Source: Apoderus coryli (Eukaryota; Arthropoda; Insecta; Coleoptera; Attelabidae). From it: DNA of 64,000 nucleotides. Under the pieces are notes generated by a model that was not told the DNA's origin, did no database searches, and saw only the letters and a list, made by a program, of their open reading frames with translations. Positions 57,406 to 64,000 of the stretch are shown here, piece by piece. Within the stretch, counting starts at the first letter, position 1. Each line of letters opens with the position of its first letter. The position numbers and the translations under genes are program-made. The stretch covers positions 9,344,428-9,408,427 of the forward strand of contig OU452211.1 of assembly GCA_911728435.2 (NCBI GenBank), read 5' to 3'.

Positions 57406-58180
57406 CATCGATAAAATAAGTTGACAAGTTATTTCAATAAGTTGGTTACGAACCTAAATCACAAGAACTCCAAAATAAGAAGAAATACTCTGTGGCTTTT
57501 TACAATCTAACCAATGAGAAAGTTCAATATCTTCTCTTCCTCAAACAGAAACTAAAACCCTTCCGAGGTACATCTTTCAACGCTAAATGAGCTCCGAAAA
57601 AACGTGGCCTAACAGATTCGATTTAGTTAGAGCCAACTGTTCTACTTTAAGCCAACGAGACACATGAAATACGTATCCAAATGATATGGATTTGAAGGAT
57701 AAATAGAGTTTTTAATTAATCAAATAAAGGGCATATTATTATATGGCATCGCGAATTTAAGAACATCCCCTCGTATATTTATCTTCAAAAGGCTTAGGGT
57801 GCAAAATACCATAAATATTACTAGACTATATTTACAATGTAATTTCTGCGTATATTATATTCATGAAAAGTTGTCGTGCAACACGGTTTTCATGTCTTTT
57901 GTAAAACGAAATAATTATTGTAATACGGTTTTCCATAATATCGCTTTGTGTTGTATGTACATGTGTTTATAAGTTTTAATTAAACATTTTAGCTATTCTA
58001 AACTGTATGGAAGTTGAAAGAAGTTTTTGTTATGTTATGCTGGCAACATCTGTTGCTAATTGTCACAGTTGACTTTTTGATGTGATGTTATCAAATAATA
58101 GAATTACCTACATAAACGTTTCGCAGGCAGTAAACATCATTATCTATCCAATTTTTCGGAGCTTTATGAGACTATTTATT
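57406..58180. other. unassigned sequence
   Basis: Nothing recognised. Confidence 0.35.
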
Positions 58181-58425
58181 TGTTCGACTAGTTGCAGACC
58201 GTTCAGCAAGTCGACGTGAGTTGTACTGTTCTCCAGAGAAATTTTGAGGCATACCTTTGGTATGGATAGGATTTCGATGTTTTCTTCAAGATCCGGTGTG
58301 CCGCAGGGCTCCGTAATCATACCCTTATTGTTTAATATATTTATTAAATATCTTCTTGGAATCTTCACTTATGCCTTACTTATCTGGACCATAGTTTTGG
58401 AGCATCGACAATTTACCTTTTAATA
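58181..58425 (+). pseudogene. LINE reverse transcriptase fragment
   Basis: The plus frame reads SRSGVPQGSVIIPLLFNIFI and KYLLGIFTYALLI. This is RT motif 4 (SGVPQGS-LGPLLFNIFIND) of non-LTR elements, followed by eroded sequence where FADD should be. The preceding 90 bp are frameshifted. The open minus frame 58144..58368 is its shadow. Confidence 0.75.
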
Positions 58426-59656
58426 TTTTAAAGGGCAACATTTTCACTTATTTGAGATTAAAAAAAAAATCATTCAACTTTGATTATTGTCTCAAACTAC
58501 TTGCTTATGCATTTGGACTAACTTTAGACACTGTCAGTTTAGGAATGGTTTCAAGATGTAGTTACTGTAGGTATAGGTGTTTTTGTTAGATCCAGATCGG
58601 AGTTGTGCGCGAATGTATGTTGTCCTTTGTACTTTTAATCCTGTAGAATTCGCATCACCTGGATATTAACTTCAATTTGTACAGCCAAATTCCGGATTAG
58701 ATATGAATTTCCTCCGTAAATACCGAAAAAAAAAACGTGATGTCTGATAAAACTTGCATGACATACGAGATGCTATTTCATTTTTTTCACATTTTAATCG
58801 CTCGATTTTTTTATTATGATATCCTGCTGCAAAATATTCTTATACTACACGAACGGGAAAAGGATATCTGTGTCATAGTGTGTGCCAAAAAGTCATCCGA
58901 AGTCTTTTTAGCTCCGCTCGATAATAAGCACGCCGTACAAAAAAATGTGGAAGTTCAGCCAAAAAGCGTAGATTACAATTTAGCCGACGCGACAGACAGG
59001 GCGTGCTTACATTTTGATTAATAAAACAGCAGAACATAATTTTAAGCACCGACATGGACAGAGTTCAGCTACAGAATTTGCTGGAAATATGGAGGTTGGT
59101 GACGGACATTTCCAACATTAATAGTCTGCGAAATTAGTTTATTTGTTTAGTGTCTGGTTATTTTTGTAATTTAATTTTATGAGATTAGTAAGATATTTAG
59201 AGTTATTTTACCACCAGTAGCTTATACTCTTTTTTTATAGTAAAAACTGATACCCATATGAGGGTGTTCGTCAAGCGACAATTGGTACAGTGTGATTCCT
59301 AACCCAATCCACTAAAAAACTCTACTATTTCTTCGCTGCTAATATTGCACCGCTTTTCACAAAATATTTTATTGTAATATTTTTAAGATAGTAATCATAG
59401 AACTTATGGATCTATACGGATAGAAAATAACACTGTGGACGTATCAATACCACCCCGAAACATAACAGCGTCACACCTGAATGGAATCCTTGCAGAATCC
59501 ATTATTTCTGCACCACTGATTCATTGCCTCAGCTGTGACAATAACAGTCTGCCCCAACTTGCATTCTTACCTGGCGGAAACCAAAACATTAGTATAGAGA
59601 ACGGGGAGGCCAAAGACACACAAAGCATTCAGCAGATCATTACCAGAGATTCAATA
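58426..59656. other. unassigned sequence
   Basis: Overlapping frames at 58737..59021 and 58873..59055 are not recognised, nor is 59435..59680. Confidence 0.35.
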
Positions 59657-60275
59657 CGAGGGCGGTTTGAAACCATTTGAATTGACAAAAAATCATTTTA
59701 TTTTTCTCCATAATCTTCTTTTAGCTCGATACATGTAATCCAACGTGTTTCTATTTTTTTATTCCTTCTAAATAATACGATTCGTGAAAGTCCTCAAAAT
59801 AAGCGTTTGTTTCAAGGATGACCTCTTTTACTCGACCCGATTCTCCTACCCCCAGCCATTTAGAGACAGAAAATAGTCTGGAAAATGTGATGGTGGTGTG
59901 GTAGCAGTTCGTATCCGTGGATCGTCCTGTTTCAAAACAGATTCAAATCTGTCCAACAGCTGTGAATAACATTCGGCGGTGATCGTTTTACTTTTTTGAA
60001 GGTATAATCAGTATGAATGACACTGCGCGAATACCAGAAAATTGTAGCCATGACTGCCATCTTAGCCTTCTTCGATGCACGTTCACCCATAGAAACCCAC
60101 TTTCTTGTTGTTTGGTCTCTGGTGTAGTGTGAGGGGGCCATATCCCATCTACGGCAACGAAACGGCGCAAAGACTCGTTTGGATTGTGGCAAACACTCCT
60201 TTGAAGTGCTCACACGGTCGTGTTTATATATATGGTCGATCGCAGCAACCATCGCGCAGACAGCTTTTTCATATC
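59657..60275 (-). pseudogene. mariner element remnant
   Basis: After TA at 59655-59656 comes CGAGGGCGGTTTGAAACC, a typical mariner terminus. On the minus strand the transposase shows AVDGIW then TPETKQQ (first aspartate block), RKWVSMGERASKKAKM, MATIFWYSRSVIHTDY and a C-terminal scrap near 59820-59780 matching SNEEIIVETNAYF at 30.5 kb. The second and third aspartate blocks are lost by a deletion around 59930. Frames alternate. It is the same family as 30487..30850, to which CCTCAAAATAAGCGTTTGTT and TCACACGGTCGTGTTTAT are common. Confidence 0.85.
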
Positions 60276-60349
60276 CAATTCTAATTTTAGATGGTACATC
60301 AGTAAATAAAAACGATTAGGTACCACCAGGCGATGGGAAATCTAGAACG

Positions 60350-60560
60350 ATGAACGATTTGGTGGAGCATGTTCTCAATATTTTACCTTTTGATACTCCA
60401 CTAAAAAGTTACGTTGATGATACAATTGTCGCTATTCCAAAATGTTTTTCAGATGACAAATATTTCATCATCTCCCATAAACGTCTTCACTTTGATGTTA
60501 ACAAGAGAGTAGCCGACCCAGAGATGGCAGTTGACGGGCGAAGCGTTGCCATTAAAGCTA
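60350..60560 (+). pseudogene. Penelope-like reverse transcriptase fragment
   Basis: The frame reads MNDLVEHVLNILPFDTPLKS then YVDDTIVAIPKCFSDDKYFI. The YVDD catalytic box (60410-60421) preceded by an MDDLE-like helix and a PF-PL segment is the PLE layout; LINE RTs usually have YADD or FADD. After about 60540 the frame continues open to 60766 but no longer resembles RT. The rest of the element is absent. With the GIY-YIG scrap at 33.7 kb it shows that PLEs have inserted in this region. Confidence 0.65.
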
Positions 60561-62605
60561 CTGCGCGGGAACATCAAAGTCTCGGACTTCTCCAGCCACC
60601 ATCTCGTGGTATCCGCGATAAAAAAAAAGTCCTCTTCAGAACTCCGTTGCTCACGATTATCAATTTTCGAGTATCAGCAATATCAACCTTCTTCAAAACT
60701 GGCATAACAACAGTATACATTAATTTTTTAGATAATTTGCCCAAGAGTATGAAGGAAATTTGTTAGTTGTCTTTCAACATTCAATTGTTACCGTATTCAT
60801 GCTATTGTTATCCACAGCATTGTCAAAAATATCATAAATACACGAAAGCAGTACAACTTTCAAAACTTTAACAAGATCGGCTTTTGTTTCACGAAACTTT
60901 TCGGTATATGCATTAATAATAATAGTTTTTCTAGAGGCCCTATAGCTGGAAATACCAGCTTTTCTTATTATTATTTCTGAAAATTTGTTTAATTGCATTA
61001 ACGCGCGCTCAACACAATACTTATTGTTATGGTAATTCACCGGGTTTTACAGAACAATTTTCATCTCTCTGAAGTGTCATGAGAATTAACACACAAAAAA
61101 TGAAATAATAGTTTCTTTTTATTTTTATTCAAATTTAAAATGAAACTGTAAAGCTTTTGGGAGAGAAATGGATTTTTACCTTCATTCATTATTCCAAAGA
61201 GTGTTATTATTTCTGTCGGGAACAAATAACCGATCTGAGGCATGGTTTTACAAGTACAGGGGTTGTCACGGTAGCCGTTGGTTAGAAATCTGAATTTTTG
61301 GATTTACTAAAGATTGTCTCAAGCTCGAACCGCTTTCGGTTACACACGAAAGAGTCGTCAACTTCCTTACTTTAAATGGTACACCCAGTACATTATTTTA
61401 TTTTTTGGGTTTCTGATCCCTTGATTCTTTTGAAAGATGTTGTTTTATATTCAACAACTCCTCTGTTTACTCATTGTCGACTGGTGGTACGTGATTTTCT
61501 GGTAGACTAAAGCTTTAGAATGATACTAGCGAAATTCACATTGACAATAATTGATTGGATATCCAAAGTTGTGATTCCTTCCTTGATATTATGTCAAAAC
61601 TATAAATTCAGATTTGTGATTTCCTTTCTGTTGCAAGTTCAATTTCTAATGGGGAATATTGAAGAAACGATGAGTTTAATTTCTTTTACACGCATGGAGA
61701 TTGTGGACGAATTTTCAGACAAACATGCAGATTATTATTTAATGAACGATATCCGAGCCTCCCAAACGCGACGAAGTTCCCAAGAATCGAACCACGGTTT
61801 ATGGCAACTGGAAGTGTAAGGAAAACTCGAAATCATATAAAGATAATGTAAATATCGAGGTAAATGTTTTGGCTTGTTTCCAGCCTTATCCACGGAGTTC
61901 AACTACAGCAGCAGCGGTGGATTTCGGTATTTCAAGGACTTCAATCCACAGAATATTAACAAAAACATAAAATGCATCCTTTTTTGGAGAACACTGAGCA
62001 CAGATTACGTCTTGGTGATGAGGCAAAACGACTCCACTTTTATACAAGTTCATATATGCATTATTTCACCGAAACTCCGAATTCCTTCATGACCATATAC
62101 AGGGTGATTAGCAGTGAACTTTTAACAATTAATACAAAAGAAAATTAACTAAATAATTAAAGCAGACTTGATATGTTCTGATAGGATTGGCGATTTTTCT
62201 TTTGTCTCAATAATGAATCAGAGATTTATATTTAAATTTTGCTATAAAATGTATAAATGTGTAGAAATAAGAAAAAGCATTTCTATCAGCATTTTGCAAA
62301 AGAAAATACCAATATCTTTAGCTAAGAAAAATGTCTATGGAAAGCTTGTGATGGTTTTCAATTTAAAATTGGAAGAAAATAATATTGTCCGATCGATTTA
62401 TTTTTGATATTTTTTCCCTCCACGTAATTAAAGATAAACGTCGTGGTCTTGAGCATAAAAATACCGGTTCAAACGATTTGGGGAAGAGAAGGGAACATTA
62501 TAAAACAAAATAAACGAAGAAAAAAACTTTGGAAAGTAAAATACAAGTTATTCAGCTGGAATATTTCCCATACAATAAATTATATCGACATCAATACAGG
62601 GTATT
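60561..62605. other. unassigned sequence
   Basis: Several short frames (60774..61040 minus, 61520..61819, 62168..62407) show no domain. A lone TA-CAGGGTGATTAGCAGTG end lies at 62099. Confidence 0.35.
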
Positions 62606-62882
62606 TCGTTTACGATAGTTTTGCATCAAATGGATGGATTGTCTTTCAAATGGCCCCAGAGAAAATAATCCAGTGGCGTTAAATGACAAGAACGAGGCGG
62701 CCAATTGACATTGCCAAATCGAGAAATTACGCGACCGGGAAATTTCGCATGCAATAACTAAATTGCTTGGCCGTCTTGCTGAAACCAAAGGTCACTGATG
62801 TCAACATTAGCCAATTGTGGCCATAAAAAATCGGTTATCATGGTTTGGTAGCGCAGAGAATTCACGGTGACAGCGTTACGCC
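62606..62882 (-). pseudogene. DD41D-like mariner transposase remnant
   Basis: The minus strand reads NAVTVNSLRYQTMITDFLWP, QLANVDISDLWFQQDGQAI with the second catalytic aspartate, a stop, then AKFPGRVISRFGNVNWPPRS and CHLTPLDYFLWGHLKDN. The FPGR then WPPRS and PLDYFLWG pattern matches the intact element. Seven residues are missing after QQDG, so spacing is now 34, by deletion and not by type. The third aspartate (PLD) survives. Truncated at 62882, where piggyBac sequence on the other strand begins. Confidence 0.85.
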
Positions 62883-62883
62883 A

Positions 62884-63100
62884 GAATGCAATATTTGTAA
62901 GGAAAAGTTCTTATGGGCGATCATCAACGGCATCCCGAACACTCTTAAATGTTGGAGATCATTTACCGGTTTTGACAAATACACGGAAAAGATGCCGAAG
63001 ATGTTCGGAAAGAAAAATTGAAAAACGCACAAAAACTATTTGTAGTGCTTGTCCAATACCTTTATGTGCAACCTGTTTCACACCATACCATACATAATCT
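62884..63100 (+). pseudogene. piggyBac transposase C-terminal zinc-finger fragment
   Basis: The frame reads NTRKRCRRCSERKIEKRTKT and ICSACPIPLCATCFTPYHT with a stop at 63098-63100. The C-x2-C, C-x2-C, C-x2-C and final YH pattern is the C-terminal cysteine-rich domain of piggyBac-type transposases, which binds the element ends. The preceding GDHLPVL is the linker. The DDE domain is missing. A tail with AATAAA lies near 63147. Confidence 0.75.
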
Positions 63101-63499
63101 ATGTTTTATTGTTGTTTCGTTTTTAGTTTATAAATAATTCTAAAATAAAATTTGTTTCATTTGTTAAGAATTTCGTACTGTTGGTATAGATGTGTCCCAG
63201 TAAAAAACACTATTATGGGTCAATGTGTCCCAGCTTATATTTTATATCTAATTAGTTAAATATTAATATTTAGTGCTTAGATTACTTGTAGGTAAAAGCC
63301 AAATAGAATGTTTTTTGATTTAAATAAAGTTACTTTTTATTAAGAAAAAAAGTCGTCTTTTTTGTTAATGTTTTTTATCGGGACAGATATAGCCCATTAG
63401 TCTCGAAAGGAGCCAAAGAATAATGTCTCTAAAACACAATTAACTCATATGATAGTCATGACTGGGTCAAGTAACAATCTAAAAGAAAACCAAAGAAAG
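63101..63499. other. unassigned sequence
   Basis: Probably includes the piggyBac 3' end; no TTAA-flanked terminus identified. Confidence 0.3.
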
Positions 63500-63640
63500 C
63501 TTTTCAAAGCAGTGTTTGTAAAATGGTAATAGTAAAAACAGTAAAGGACCTCAAACCGAGCCCTGCGGAACACCGGTACTAATTCTATTCTAGCGTGTAA
63601 TTGCCACAATTATATTGGTTGTTCCCTCATTAATCGGTGC
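63500..63640 (-). pseudogene. LINE reverse transcriptase scrap
   Basis: The minus strand reads STGVPQGSV, a stop, then GPLLFLLLPFYKHCF. This is RT motif 4 with a nonsense codon in place of the usual Leu. The rest of the RT is not readable. Confidence 0.6.
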
Positions 63641-64000
63641 ATATATATGTACAGTTGTCACACGTGCTGAATTTTATATATTGATTTGCTTCTATACTCG
63701 CCGTGACAATGTCTATTTATGCATCGTTGAACCAATGAAACAGTGAAACTGCTGAAATGGATAAAAAATCATGCATTTTTTTTTCTTTACAGTTTCTACT
63801 CGTTATGCAATTTCACCTTCCTTTATGTCACACAGCTTGTTAGAATTTCCAATTTTTTGCATAAATTAACAAAGAAGTGAATCAGTTAGTTGAAAAATAT
63901 ACAGTGTGTGAAAACTATTAAGAGTTAAAACCACGTTAAGCCTCGGCCCGATTTAAAACCCGTACGCAGTCCTATCGTTCCAACGTACCAGTTAAATTTC
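63641..64000. other. unassigned sequence
   Basis: Nothing recognised up to the window end. Confidence 0.35.

Noticed and set aside
1..64000. CRISPR arrays, bacterial operons, phage genes
   Set aside because: No regularly spaced repeats or prokaryotic gene organisation; the content is eukaryotic transposon debris.

Overview
The window looks like intergenic DNA from an arthropod, most likely an insect, nuclear genome. It is strongly A/T-rich by eye and has no long host open reading frame. Almost everything recognisable is a transposable element or its remains. The element mix fits insects: many Tc1/mariner lineages, a PIF/Harbinger derivative, hAT-like and piggyBac-like pieces, several LINE fragments and Penelope-like element (PLE) fragments. 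I found no convincing conserved host gene, rRNA, functional tRNA or CRISPR array. The species cannot be named from the sequence.

The one intact-looking gene is a mariner-type transposase at 22292..23365. It lies in a 2.09-kb element (21723..23809) bounded by TA and by 340-bp terminal inverted repeats that differ at one position by eye. Its acidic residues are spaced as DD41D (rosa/Visitor-type). All other transposase pieces are broken by stops, frameshifts or loss of catalytic residues.

Layout. 0-5 kb: a mariner-like remnant and a possible LINE RT scrap. 5.8-7.1 kb: a 1.1-kb palindromic element nested in another repeat that carries a hammerhead-like motif. 8-20 kb: LINE pieces (C-terminus, reverse transcriptase, RNase H) mixed with mariner remnants, including a 921-bp tandem duplication. 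20.3-23.8 kb: a broken mariner beside the intact DD41D element. 26-33 kb: fragment and copy of the palindromic family, several mariner remnants, and a TA junction where two elements abut. 33.7-36.5 kb: PLE endonuclease scrap, a foldback with two head-to-head hammerhead-like motifs, then a 1.24-kb PIF/Harbinger-derived palindrome with TAA target duplications whose two arms each carry the transposase N-terminus. 37.9-41 kb: Tc1-like and mariner remnants. 43.4-44.9 kb: two nested palindromes and a third hairpin. 45.6-51.4 kb: LINE 3' end, small MITEs, a hammerhead-like motif, a mariner remnant and a 1.4-kb hAT-like element with degenerate internal repeats. 51.4-58 kb: mostly unassigned, with an unrecognised degraded coding region at 53.6-54.5 kb and a tRNA-like repeat near 55.1 kb. 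58-64 kb: LINE RT scraps, a mariner remnant, a PLE RT scrap and a mariner/piggyBac junction.

The features do not work together as a pathway; they record successive insertion, nesting and decay. The most interesting themes are the unusual density of long palindromes, the hammerhead-like motifs beside PLE scraps, and an apparently young DD41D element among older relatives.
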